DNA from: Bradyrhizobiaceae bacterium
GTDB lineage: Bacteria > Pseudomonadota > Alphaproteobacteria > Rhizobiales > Xanthobacteraceae
Length of the DNA: 64,000 bases
NCBI GenBank assembly: GCA_003963145.1
Contig: RXJJ01000015.1
Location: 1-64,000 of the forward strand
Direction of reading: 5' to 3'
Of the stretch, positions 9,137 through 17,068 are shown piece by piece (the stretch's first letter is position 1; each line of letters starts with the position of its first letter). The position numbers were made by a program, and so were the translations under genes. The notes beneath the pieces are model-generated. The model saw only the letters and a program-made list of their open reading frames with translations, searched no databases and had not been told where the DNA came from.

Positions 9137-10135
9137 ATGACTGAAAGTCAGACCCGGCACGACAACGCGGCCTCGAAGGAGGTTCGCGTCCTCATTCTTT
9201 ATGACAAGCCGGAAGAATTCTACGGTGAACTGCAGGGCCGCTTTCCATCAGTCAAATTCTTTGTCTGCAAGACTTACGGCGAACTTCGGTCTGAACTGGA
9301 AAAAGTGAAGCCGAATGTGGTGCTGGCCTATAAATTCGAGCCGCGCCCGTTTCCGCGCGACGAGCTGCTGGCCTGTCCGTCACTTGACTGGCTGAGCGTT
9401 GCATTCGCGGGAGTGGACCACGTGGTCCCTTGGGATGAAAACCGGGTCGTCGTCACCAATGCGGCGGGCGTTGCTGCTCCCGAGATGGCGCAATATGCCT
9501 TGGCGGCTGTATTCGGAATGTTTCAGGGCTTTCCGGAATTTTATCGCGACCAATCGCGCAAGCGCTGGAACTTCAAACTGATCAGATCGGCGCGTGGAGC
9601 GACAATCGGTCTTGTCGGGCTAGGCCATGCGGGACAGGAAATCGCGCGGCTGTTTCGCGCTGTCGGGCTCAATGTCGTCGCTTGCAGGGCGCGTCCCGAA
9701 CCCTCGGACGTTGTGGACAGGATTTATACATTCGATCGTCTCAACGACATGCTGGCGGTTTGCGATGCGACGATCGTGTGCGCCGCCCTGACACAGGAAA
9801 CCCGCGACCTTTTCAACGCAGATCGCTTTTCGGCGATGAAGTCCGGCTCTTATTTTGTCAACATGGCGCGCGGACCGATCGTGGTCGAGGAAGACCTGAT
9901 CAAGTCTCTCGAGAGCGGGCGCCTCGCAGGCGCAGTGCTCGATGTCACGCGCGTCGAGCCTCTTCCGGCGGAAAGCCCGCTTTGGACGGCGCCAAATCTT
10001 TTGATTACACCGCACACCTCCAGCGAGTATGAAGGATGGCTGCGCGATGCCGCTTTGATGTTTTCCGACAATCTGGAACGCTGGTTATCGGGGCAGCCCT
10101 TGCTGAACCGGGTGTCGTCGTCGCGAGGCTACTGA
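9137..10135 (+). CDS. D-2-hydroxyacid dehydrogenase (NAD-binding)
   Basis: A 332-residue D-isomer-specific 2-hydroxyacid dehydrogenase, a cytoplasmic enzyme that interconverts 2-keto acids and D-2-hydroxyacids with NAD(P)H. The nucleotide-binding GxGxxG is GLGHAG (161-166). The catalytic triad is visible: Arg245 in NMARGPIV, Glu274 in RVEPLP and His293 in TPHTS. I start at the ATG at 9137, preceded by AGGCGAAGA, rather than far upstream at 8954, because the longer form would translate through the operator. It lies directly behind operator copy 1. Its 3' end overlaps the convergent GntR gene by seven bases. The substrate is not shown; glyoxylate/hydroxypyruvate reductase-like or phosphoglycerate dehydrogenase-like activities are possible. 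Confidence 0.9.
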   Translation: MTESQTRHDNAASKEVRVLILYDKPEEFYGELQGRFPSVKFFVCKTYGELRSELEKVKPNVVLAYKFEPRPFPRDELLACPSLDWLSVAFAGVDHVVPWDENRVVVTNAAGVAAPEMAQYALAAVFGMFQGFPEFYRDQSRKRWNFKLIRSARGATIGLVGLGHAGQEIARLFRAVGLNVVACRARPEPSDVVDRIYTFDRLNDMLAVCDATIVCAALTQETRDLFNADRFSAMKSGSYFVNMARGPIVVEEDLIKSLESGRLAGAVLDVTRVEPLPAESPLWTAPNLLITPHTSSEYEGWLRDAALMFSDNLERWLSGQPLLNRVSSSRGY

Positions 10136-10863
10136 CCGCGCTTTGTGGAAGCCGTGCTTTTCTTGACGGGTTTGGGCGGCTTCTGGCTTTCCTTCTTCCG
10201 GCTTTCCCGGGCGATCTCCTCGAGGTGCTCGACCAGTTTCATGCCTTCGGACTGGTTATGCGCCTCGGCGACGCTCGCGGCCTTGCTCGGCTTGCCGCTG
10301 AGAATAGCCTCCAGTATGGGCTCATGCTGAGGAATGATTGATCTGATATCTGACAGCAATGCATTCGATGAGATGATCGAGAGGCGGACCTGCTGTTCCA
10401 CGAAGCGATATTGCTGACTCAGTCTCCGATGCTTGGCGGCGCTGATGATTGCATTATGGAAGGCGAAATCCGCTTCGGCCACGTCCTGAGGCGCCCGTGC
10501 CTTGGCCGCTTTCGCCAGTCTTGCAAACGCCGCTTCCAGTTGTAAACGGTCTTCGTCCGTGAGTTCGGCGGCCGCCAGCTTCGCCGCCAGACCTTCGAGA
10601 CTGGCGCGCAGCGTATAAAGCTCCCAGGCGTCCCGAGCTGTCAGCGTCATCACCGTCCAGCCAGTATAGGGGACCTGAACGATGAGTCCTTCAGCGGTCA
10701 ACTGGTGAAGCGCGGCGCGAATGGTGGCCCGCGATACCTGCAGTTTCTCGGACAATTCAATTTCCCGCAGACGGGACATAGGTCCCAGCTTTCCCGAAAC
10801 GATCTCGTTTCTGAGCGCACGGGTTGTCAGGTGTTCTGCGCTTCTTTTTACGACGGCTTTCAT
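10129..10863 (-). CDS. GntR-family transcriptional regulator, FCD (FadR) subfamily
   Basis: A 244-residue GntR regulator: winged helix at about residues 10-75 (LREIELSEKLQVSRATIRAA, then LIVQVPYTGWTV) and an all-helical FCD ligand domain to about residue 215 (EADFAFHNAIISAAKHRRL, then EPILEAILSGK). FCD domains bind small carboxylic acids, often with a metal. The start at 10863 was chosen because the longer reading to 11049 would run through the operator and the divergent promoter. The C-terminal tail is rich in lysine. The gene faces the second gamma-glutamyltransferase, with operator copy 2 between them, and four copies of the site flank it. It is most likely an autoregulated local repressor of the 9-18.7 kb genes. 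Confidence 0.92.
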   Translation of the reverse strand: MKAVVKRSAEHLTTRALRNEIVSGKLGPMSRLREIELSEKLQVSRATIRAALHQLTAEGLIVQVPYTGWTVMTLTARDAWELYTLRASLEGLAAKLAAAELTDEDRLQLEAAFARLAKAAKARAPQDVAEADFAFHNAIISAAKHRRLSQQYRFVEQQVRLSIISSNALLSDIRSIIPQHEPILEAILSGKPSKAASVAEAHNQSEGMKLVEHLEEIARESRKKESQKPPKPVKKSTASTKRGQ

Positions 10864-11029
10864 GATCGGATAACGAACAAGGAATTTGAGATCGGGGAGT
10901 TGAGAAAATCGAAGTGCTGCTGAACTTACAGGTGTCGTCGAATCTTTCAAGCAAGTTCGGTTGAGATTTGAGTGATCGAGACGTCCAGGGATTGCACAAA
11001 CCCGATCTCGACTCTTGTTATGATTGGCT

Positions 11030-11043
11030 ATATTGTCGACAAT
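11030..11043. promoter_or_regulatory. GntR-type operator, copy 2
   Basis: The core ATTGTCGACAAT (11032-11043) lies in the divergent gap between the GntR gene and the second gamma-glutamyltransferase. It is followed by C and then GACAA, an arrangement shared almost exactly with copy 4 (ATTGTCGACAAT, one variable base, GACAA). TATATT at 11029-11034 could be the -10 box of the rightward gene, placing the operator over the promoter and 17 bases from the TTG start. Confidence 0.78.
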
Positions 11044-11060
11044 CGACAAAGGAGGCGGCG

Positions 11061-12638
11061 TTGCGCGATTTCATGAAAATATCCCGATCGGTGGCGGTCG
11101 CGGAGCGGGGGATGGTTGCGACTTCTCATCCCCAGGCAACGCTTGCGGGCATCGAGATTTTAAAAGGCGGCGGCAATGCGATGGATGCTGCCATTGCGGC
11201 CATCGCTGTTCAGGGCGTCGTCGAACCGCAGATGACAGGTATCGGAGGGGATTGCTTTGCGCTGTATTCGAAAGCGGGCGCGGCGCCCGTTGCTCTGAAT
11301 GGATCAGGCCGAACACCAGCAGCCACCAATCCGGATAAATATGCTTTCGGGAACTATAAGGAAGTTCCGCCGACCTCTCCGGAGGCCGTGACGGTCCCCG
11401 GCGCGATCGACGCCTGGTGCAGACTTTCGGCCGATTATGGGAGCAAGTCGCTCGATGAGGTTTTGCAACCGGCCATCACTGCGGCGGAAGAGGGTTTTTG
11501 CGTTACGCCTCGCGTTGCCTATGACTGGAACAAGACGAGGGACCGTCTCGAGACGAACGAGGCGGCGCGTGATCATTTTCTTCCCTCCGGGAAAGCCCCC
11601 GCGGCGGGAGACTTGCGCAGGCAACCGGCGCTTGGCCGTACGCTCCGCAAGATTGCGTCGATGGGCCGCGACGGCTTTTACGCGAGTGAGGTCGCCGAAG
11701 AGATCGTTGGCATCTTGAGATCGCTTGGCGGCGCGCATTCGCTGGATGATTTTTCTGCTCAGGCGTCTGATTATGTAACCCCTATATCGGCTCCATACCG
11801 CGATTATGAAATCGCGGAGTGTCCTCCCAACGGGCAGGGCCTGGCCGCATTGATGATGCTGCGGATATTGTCTGGCTTCGATCTCAAAAATATCTCGGAA
11901 GCAGACCGGATCCATCTGCTCGCGGAAGCCAGCAAGGCCGCCTATCGCGCACGAGATGCGTTTTTTGCCGACCCGCAATTTGCTCCCATCGATTCATCCC
12001 GTTTTTTAAGCGAGCAATATATCGGAGCTATTCGTTCAAAAATCAGCATGGCCAAATCCTCGTCTGTCGAGCATTGGGATGGCATCGAGCACCGTGACAC
12101 GGTTTATGTCACCGTCGTGGATCGCGACCTCAACGCGGTGTCGCTGATCAATTCGCTTTTCTCCCTGTTTGGCAGCGGCATTTATGCCCCTAAATCCGGC
12201 GTCCTTCTTCACAACCGGGGTTGGGGCTTCCGGCCAAAGCCGGGCCATCCAAATTCGCTGGCCCCCGGAAAACGGCCGATGCACACCATTATTCCAGGAA
12301 TGGGTTTGCGGAACGGGAAGGTGGTGCTGTCCTTCGGCGTCATGGGCGGTCACTACCAGGCAGTCGGCCACGCCAATCTGGTTTCCAATATTCTCGACCT
12401 TGGTCTTGACATTCAGGCGGCCTGCGAAGCGCCGCGTTCGTTCGCATTTGACGGCACGCTTTCGCTTGAGACGACCATTGCTCACTCCGTGAGAGACGAT
12501 CTTCAGGCGCGCGGGCACAATGTTCAATGGGCAACGAGCCCGATCGGCGGCTGTCAAGCCATTCTGATCGATCATGAGCGGGGCGTTCTGTTCGGTGCCT
12601 CCGATCATCGCAAGGACGGACTGGCGCTAGGATACTGA
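11061..12638 (+). CDS. Gamma-glutamyltransferase family protein (second copy), TTG start
   Basis: A 525-residue gamma-glutamyltransferase-family hydrolase, distinct from the copy at 1480. Landmarks are [30 protein letters not shown], the candidate nucleophile Thr347 in [17 protein letters not shown], and [12 protein letters not shown]. The start decision matters: GGAGG at 11051-11055 is five bases ahead of TTG 11061 but 17 bases from the first ATG (11073), and upstream starts would lie in the operator, so TTG is favoured. No signal peptide is seen, so it should be cytoplasmic. It follows operator copy 2 and precedes a NIPSNAP gene by 25 bases. Function is inferred as cleavage of a gamma-glutamyl or acyl amide in the GntR regulon. 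Confidence 0.9.
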   Translation: MRDFMKISRSVAVAERGMVATSHPQATLAGIEILKGGGNAMDAAIAAIAVQGVVEPQMTGIGGDCFALYSKAGAAPVALNGSGRTPAATNPDKYAFGNYKEVPPTSPEAVTVPGAIDAWCRLSADYGSKSLDEVLQPAITAAEEGFCVTPRVAYDWNKTRDRLETNEAARDHFLPSGKAPAAGDLRRQPALGRTLRKIASMGRDGFYASEVAEEIVGILRSLGGAHSLDDFSAQASDYVTPISAPYRDYEIAECPPNGQGLAALMMLRILSGFDLKNISEADRIHLLAEASKAAYRARDAFFADPQFAPIDSSRFLSEQYIGAIRSKISMAKSSSVEHWDGIEHRDTVYVTVVDRDLNAVSLINSLFSLFGSGIYAPKSGVLLHNRGWGFRPKPGHPNSLAPGKRPMHTIIPGMGLRNGKVVLSFGVMGGHYQAVGHANLVSNILDLGLDIQAACEAPRSFAFDGTLSLETTIAHSVRDDLQARGHNVQWATSPIGGCQAILIDHERGVLFGASDHRKDGLALGY

Positions 12639-12663
12639 TGACGTTTGATGACGGAGCGTTCCC

Positions 12664-13014
12664 ATGATCATTGAACACCGTACCTATGTCGTTCGTCCCG
12701 GAACGCTGTCGGCACAGCTGAAGCTTTATGAGGCGTGTGGATTTGCCGCTCAGAAGCGCCATCTGGGATCGCCTCTGGCGTTTCTGATCACCGAATTCGG
12801 AGATGTGAATTCATATATTCACATGTGGCTCTATGACGATGCAGCCGATCGTGAGGCGAGGCGTTCGAGTCTGGCGCTCGACAACGACTGGCGGAGCTAT
12901 CTTCAGAAATCGGCCGCAGCCGCCTATATTATCCGACAGGAAAGCAGGCTTTTGAAGCCCGCTTCCTTCGCGCCGCTGGCCCGACGCGAAGAGCAATTCG
13001 GCCCGAATGATTGA
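12664..13014 (+). CDS. NIPSNAP family protein
   Basis: A 116-residue single-domain NIPSNAP protein (dimeric alpha+beta barrel fold). It begins MIIEHRTYVVRPGTL, a common start in the family, and contains GDVNSYIHMWLYDDAADREA and the basic/aromatic NDWRSYLQKS segment. Bacterial NIPSNAP proteins are often found beside catabolic dehydrogenases and hydrolases, but no reaction is established. It is 25 bases downstream of the second gamma-glutamyltransferase, presumably in one transcript, and ends three bases before operator copy 3. It may assist turnover of an unstable intermediate, which is only a guess. Confidence 0.85.
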   Translation: MIIEHRTYVVRPGTLSAQLKLYEACGFAAQKRHLGSPLAFLITEFGDVNSYIHMWLYDDAADREARRSSLALDNDWRSYLQKSAAAAYIIRQESRLLKPASFAPLARREEQFGPND

Positions 13015-13038
13015 CGATTGTCGACAATATCTTATAAT
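13011..13038 (+). promoter_or_regulatory. Promoter with embedded GntR operator, copy 3
   Basis: This is the clearest promoter in the window. TTGACG (13011-13016) and TATAAT (13033-13038) are separated by 16 bases, and the palindrome ATTGTCGACAAT (13017-13028) fills most of that spacer, beginning right after the -35 box. A bound dimer would exclude sigma-70 polymerase, which argues for repression. It drives the kinase/phospho-lyase pair. The transcription start would be near 13045, leaving a leader of only about 20-30 bases. Confidence 0.85.
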
Positions 13039-13064
13039 CGGAAAACTTTAACCACCGGCAATTA

Positions 13065-14189
13065 TTGACCATCGAAATGCGTGGAGACGCCTTGCTCAAT
13101 CCCGGAAATTCTCATCACGTCGCGCATCACGGCGGTCTGGCCGCGACGTATCAGTCCATTTCGGATCGTGAGGCAGCAGCCGTTGCGAATGCCTTCTATG
13201 AGATCGAAGGACGCGTTGTCAGGCTGACCACCGAGAAGGATGATACTTTTCGTTTGGAAGACCGCCGCGGCGGAAAATACATTCTTAAAATCGCAAATCC
13301 CGCCGAGGATGCCAGTGAGATCGATTGTCAGATCGAACTGCTTAATCATATCGAGCGCCATGGTCCTGATCTTCCAATCCCTCGTGTGATTCCGACAAAA
13401 TCAGGTTTTCTTCATTTTCAGTACGAAGACCAGGCCGGGCAATCACGTCGCGTCCGTTTGATGTCATACCTTGAAGGTATTCCGCTGAGCGAAATTTCCT
13501 CTTCGGCGGAAATTCGTGAAGAGGTCGGAATTATTCTAGCGCGGCTGCGTCTCGCAATGGAAGATTTCAGGCACGCAGCGGACACGCGCGTGCTGGCATG
13601 GGACGTCAAGCACCTGGCGTCGCTTCGCCCCCTGTTGCCAGAAATCGCGGATCAGGGACATCGGAAACATCTGGAACAGGCGTTCGCAAGGTTTGCCGAG
13701 ATCGAGCCCTGGATTGCGAACTCAAGATCGCAAGTCGTACATAACGATTTCAGCAAGTCGAATGTGGTTATCGATACGCGTTCGCCTTCGCGAGTAAGCG
13801 GCGTCATTGATTTCGGAGATGCAGTCAGAACGTCGATCGCGATCGATCTGTCGACGGCGCTTCTGAATCAGCTGCCGCAACGAGGTCGTGCGAACCTGTT
13901 TGCTGAAGGCCATGACCTGCTGAGGGGATATCTCAGCGTTGCCGATTTGACGGATGATGAACTCAGGCTCACACCTCATCTTGTGATGGCGCGCGTTGTT
14001 GCCCGTGCGCTATTGACGACATGGCGGGCGAAGATGTTTCCGGAAAATGCGACCTATATTCTGCGCAACACGGAGCAAGGCTGGGAGCAACTGAACTGGT
14101 TCCTCAGTCGTGGTATCGCTCAAATCTCGGATGAGTTCTGCCGGGATGCCCGCGAGGGAAGCAACCTCGGGAAAGGATCTGGACGATGA
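13065..14189 (+). CDS. Hydroxylysine-kinase-like phosphotransferase (APH fold)
   Basis: A 374-residue small-molecule kinase of the aminoglycoside phosphotransferase fold. The ATP-binding lysine is Lys75 in YILKIAN, the catalytic loop is VVHNDFSKSNVVID (His226, Asp228), and the metal-binding DFG is in SGVIDFGDAVRTS (Asp249). That last motif resembles the hydroxylysine kinase (HYKK/AGPHD1) branch rather than antibiotic kinases. The start may be TTG 13065 or ATG 13077; both have weak ribosome sites. It overlaps the phospho-lyase gene by ATGA. HYKK-type kinases phosphorylate the hydroxyl of an amino alcohol, and in many bacteria are fused or adjacent to the AGXT2L-type lyase that removes ammonia and phosphate. 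The exact substrate is unknown. Confidence 0.85.
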   Translation: MTIEMRGDALLNPGNSHHVAHHGGLAATYQSISDREAAAVANAFYEIEGRVVRLTTEKDDTFRLEDRRGGKYILKIANPAEDASEIDCQIELLNHIERHGPDLPIPRVIPTKSGFLHFQYEDQAGQSRRVRLMSYLEGIPLSEISSSAEIREEVGIILARLRLAMEDFRHAADTRVLAWDVKHLASLRPLLPEIADQGHRKHLEQAFARFAEIEPWIANSRSQVVHNDFSKSNVVIDTRSPSRVSGVIDFGDAVRTSIAIDLSTALLNQLPQRGRANLFAEGHDLLRGYLSVADLTDDELRLTPHLVMARVVARALLTTWRAKMFPENATYILRNTEQGWEQLNWFLSRGIAQISDEFCRDAREGSNLGKGSGR

Positions 14190-15529
14190 ATGCGCCTGAT
14201 AAAGGCCTTCGCGGCAAAATGGTGAATGCGTTCGATCCCGCAACGGCGTCGGGATTGAAGGAGTCGACACGCCGCCTTGTCGAGCGCCGCGGCAAGCTTC
14301 TCGGCCCGGCCTACCGGCTATTTTACAACGACCCTGTCGAGGTCAAGAGCGCCAAGGGCGTTATTTTATACGATTTCGACGGCAAGGATTATCTGGACGC
14401 GTATAACAACGTTGTCTCGGTCGGTCATTGTCATCCGCGAGTGGTCGAGGCGATATCGGCTCAGCTTCGCACAGTTTGTACCCATACGCGTTATCTGCAG
14501 GAAGGTATTCTCGATTACGCCGAGGACCTGCTGTCCACATTTGGCGGTTCGATCCAGCATGTGATGTTCACATGCACGGGATCCGAGGCCAATGATCTCG
14601 CCGTCCGTATCGCCAAACATTACACCGGCAAGAGCGGCGTGATCATCACGGATGAGGCCTACCACGGCAATTCCGATCTGACCTCCGGCTTTTCGCCTTC
14701 GCTAGGAGCTTATTCTCCTCTCGGCACCTGGGTGAGGCGCGTTCCTGCTCCCGATTCCTATCGTGTGCCTCATGAAAGTATGGGCCGATGGATGGCTGAT
14801 AATGTTGCGGCTCAGATCCGGGATCTCGAGCGGCGAGGCGAAGGGCTCGCCGCTTTCATTGCTGATTCCATTTTCTCGTCGGATGGCATTTTTGCCCAGC
14901 CGACTGACTTGCTTGAGCCGGTGAAACAGGTTGTGCACGCAGCTGGTGGTCTATTTATCGCCGATGAAGTTCAGTCAGGCTTCGCCCGCACTGGAGACAA
15001 GATGTGGGGCTATCAGCGCCACGGCGTGTCTCCCGATATCGTGACGATGGGCAAGCCGATGGGTAATGGCTTCCCGGTCGCGGCGGTGGCGTTGTCTCCG
15101 CACATCGTGCAGGAGTTCGGGCGCGATACGCGATACTTCAACACATTCGGCGGAAATACGGTTGCGATGGCTGCGGCGCAGGCCGTGCTGGATGTCATTC
15201 GCGACGAGGGACTGCTTGAGAACGCGGCTCGTGTGGGGCTGGCGATACAGGCCGGCTTCAAGGACCTCGCCAAACAGTATGAGCAGATCGGCGATGTCAG
15301 AGGGTCGGGGCTCTATATCGGCGTTGAACTCGTGAAAAGCCGAACGACAAAAGAGCCGGATGCCAAGACAGCCGCCGCCCTGGTCAATGGTCTGCGTGCC
15401 CGGCGCGTTCTCATTTCGGCGACTGGTCTGCATGCGAATACGCTGAAGATCAGGCCGCCCCTTGTGTTCTCCGAGAGTGACGCAGATCGCCTGCTCACGG
15501 AAGCAAGGGACGTCTTCCGATCCCTCTGA
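14186..15529 (+). CDS. Class III PLP enzyme, AGXT2L-type phospho-lyase
   Basis: A 447-residue class III aminotransferase-fold enzyme. PLP-site landmarks are TGSEAN (131-136), Asp260 in FIADEVQSG and the Schiff-base Lys290 in TMGKPMGNGFP. The N-terminal sequence LGPAYRLFYNDPVEV and DAYNNVVSVGHCHPRVVEAI match the group containing human ethanolamine-phosphate phospho-lyase (AGXT2L1) and 5-phosphohydroxylysine phospho-lyase (AGXT2L2). Those enzymes eliminate ammonia plus phosphate instead of transaminating. The immediate, ATGA-overlapping HYKK-like kinase supports the lyase reading: amino alcohol to amino-alcohol phosphate to aldehyde or ketone plus ammonia. A GGAAAGGA ribosome site lies ahead of the ATG. 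Plain aminotransferase activity is the alternative. Confidence 0.88.
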   Translation: MNAPDKGLRGKMVNAFDPATASGLKESTRRLVERRGKLLGPAYRLFYNDPVEVKSAKGVILYDFDGKDYLDAYNNVVSVGHCHPRVVEAISAQLRTVCTHTRYLQEGILDYAEDLLSTFGGSIQHVMFTCTGSEANDLAVRIAKHYTGKSGVIITDEAYHGNSDLTSGFSPSLGAYSPLGTWVRRVPAPDSYRVPHESMGRWMADNVAAQIRDLERRGEGLAAFIADSIFSSDGIFAQPTDLLEPVKQVVHAAGGLFIADEVQSGFARTGDKMWGYQRHGVSPDIVTMGKPMGNGFPVAAVALSPHIVQEFGRDTRYFNTFGGNTVAMAAAQAVLDVIRDEGLLENAARVGLAIQAGFKDLAKQYEQIGDVRGSGLYIGVELVKSRTTKEPDAKTAAALVNGLRARRVLISATGLHANTLKIRPPLVFSESDADRLLTEARDVFRSL

Positions 15530-15679
15530 TGCGGGGCAGAAAGCGCTTCGGCGCTGAGGATTGGATCGCTAGTGCCGCGCATGAATGCTGCAGAACGGGT
15601 GTTCCTGATCGCTGTCTTGTGGAAGTTGCGTCGCTTTATTAGCACGCACAAAATTAGGTCACCCATTGCCTACAAAATT

Positions 15680-15693
15680 ATATTGTCGACAAT
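15680..15693. promoter_or_regulatory. GntR-type operator, copy 4
   Basis: The core ATTGTCGACAAT (15682-15693) lies 91 bases before the MFS transporter start, in the 255-base gap after the phospho-lyase gene. The flanks TAT on the left and NGACAA on the right are the same as in copy 2. The rest of this gap (15530-15784) shows no gene; good -35/-10 boxes cannot be assigned with confidence. Confidence 0.78.
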
Positions 15694-15784
15694 AGACAAG
15701 ATGCCGAGTCTGTTGTTCAATTATTTCCGCCGGTTTCGGGCCGACTGAGATCATCGTCTCAGGCCCTCCTCGTGGAGTTCGTTC

Positions 15785-17038
15785 ATGGAAAAAGACTCAA
15801 CAAGAAGTTGGCTCATCGTAGTCACACTGGGATTCGCGGTCGCGATTGCCGCAATGGACCGCGTTGTGCTCTCGGTTGCGACGCCGACGATCATGAAGGA
15901 TCTCCATCTGAGCGGAACCAATGCCGGATTGCTCCTAGCGGCGTTCTTCTGGTCCTACACACTCATGCAGCTGCCTTCAGGCATGCTCGTCGACAGGTTT
16001 GGTGCCAAGAAGGTGCTTGGGATCGGTTTCGCACTGTGGTCGCTATCATGCGCGGCAACCGGATTGGCGTCGTCGCTTGCCGGCTTGATCGCTTTCCGTC
16101 TCGGGCTTGGCGTCGGTGAGGGGCCTGTTTTCCCGAGCGCCTACCGTCTCGTCTCGACGGTGTTCTCCGAACGTAACCGGGGCCTGGCGTCCGCGATTTA
16201 TGGCGATGGCTCAAAGCTCGGTCCGGCGATCGGAGCGCCGCTGGCGGGAATTTTGATCGTGTCCTACGGCTGGCAATCGATGTTTGCCATTGTCGGTCTG
16301 GTTTCCCTTCTGTGGCTCATTCCATGGTTCATCATTGCGCCCAGCCAGAAGGAGGACGTGGGCACGGTGAAAAACCGGATCAACTGGAGCGAGTTCTGGG
16401 CTCTTCTCAAGAAACGCGACATCCTGGGAGCCGCTGTCGGCTATTTCGGCTACCTCTATATCTTTTACGTCTACATCACTTGGCTGCCGGGCTATCTGGT
16501 GCTGGAGCGTGGCTTCTCCACGTTGCAGGCAGGCTGGCTGTCCATGGTGCCGTTTGCGGTGCAGTTTACCGTCGCTCCGATCGCTGGTTACTTCACCGAC
16601 TCGTTTATCCATAAGGGATACTCGACAACGACGGTCCGAAAGACGGCAATCGGCATCGGCCTGATCCTGGCTTTCTCCATTGTACCTGCAGCTCTCGTCA
16701 ACAGCTCGACCGCATGTCTGTTCTTCTTCGCGCTGTCGACCGCGGGTCTTGGAATCTGCAACCCGAATATGCTGGCGGTGCCGTCAGGTCTTGCCCCGAA
16801 AAACCGGGGGGGAATTGTCGGTGCCATTCAAAACACCGGTGGAAATCTCGGCGGCGTCGTCGCTCCGATGGTAACCGGTGCGACTTACGATGCCACGCAT
16901 TCCTTCGTGGTTGCCCTGGCCATCGCGGGAAGTATGCTGTTCGTCTGCGCCCTTGGATATCTGCTCATGATCAGGCGTATCGAGCCTGTTGATTTGAGGT
17001 CGGACGAGGTCACCGCTCTTGCGGCCTCGAACGCCTGA
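15785..17038 (+). CDS. MFS transporter, anion:cation symporter (ACS) family
   Basis: A 417-residue inner-membrane transporter with twelve hydrophobic segments. The ACS-family marks are visible: GFAVAIAAMDRVVLSVATP in helix 1, QLPSGMLVDRFGAKKVLGIG in the helix 2-3 loop, and GLGVGEGPVFPSAYRLVSTV in helices 4-5. ACS carriers usually take up small organic acids such as hexuronates, phthalate, tartrate or pantothenate by proton symport. Operator copy 4 lies upstream and the amidohydrolase starts 30 bases downstream, so the two are probably co-expressed and the carrier likely brings in the substrate (or the acyl conjugate) of this regulon. The substrate cannot be read from sequence. Confidence 0.92.
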   Translation: MEKDSTRSWLIVVTLGFAVAIAAMDRVVLSVATPTIMKDLHLSGTNAGLLLAAFFWSYTLMQLPSGMLVDRFGAKKVLGIGFALWSLSCAATGLASSLAGLIAFRLGLGVGEGPVFPSAYRLVSTVFSERNRGLASAIYGDGSKLGPAIGAPLAGILIVSYGWQSMFAIVGLVSLLWLIPWFIIAPSQKEDVGTVKNRINWSEFWALLKKRDILGAAVGYFGYLYIFYVYITWLPGYLVLERGFSTLQAGWLSMVPFAVQFTVAPIAGYFTDSFIHKGYSTTTVRKTAIGIGLILAFSIVPAALVNSSTACLFFFALSTAGLGICNPNMLAVPSGLAPKNRGGIVGAIQNTGGNLGGVVAPMVTGATYDATHSFVVALAIAGSMLFVCALGYLLMIRRIEPVDLRSDEVTALAASNA

Positions 17039-17068
17039 GATCGAAGTGGAAGACAAAGGATAAGCCAT

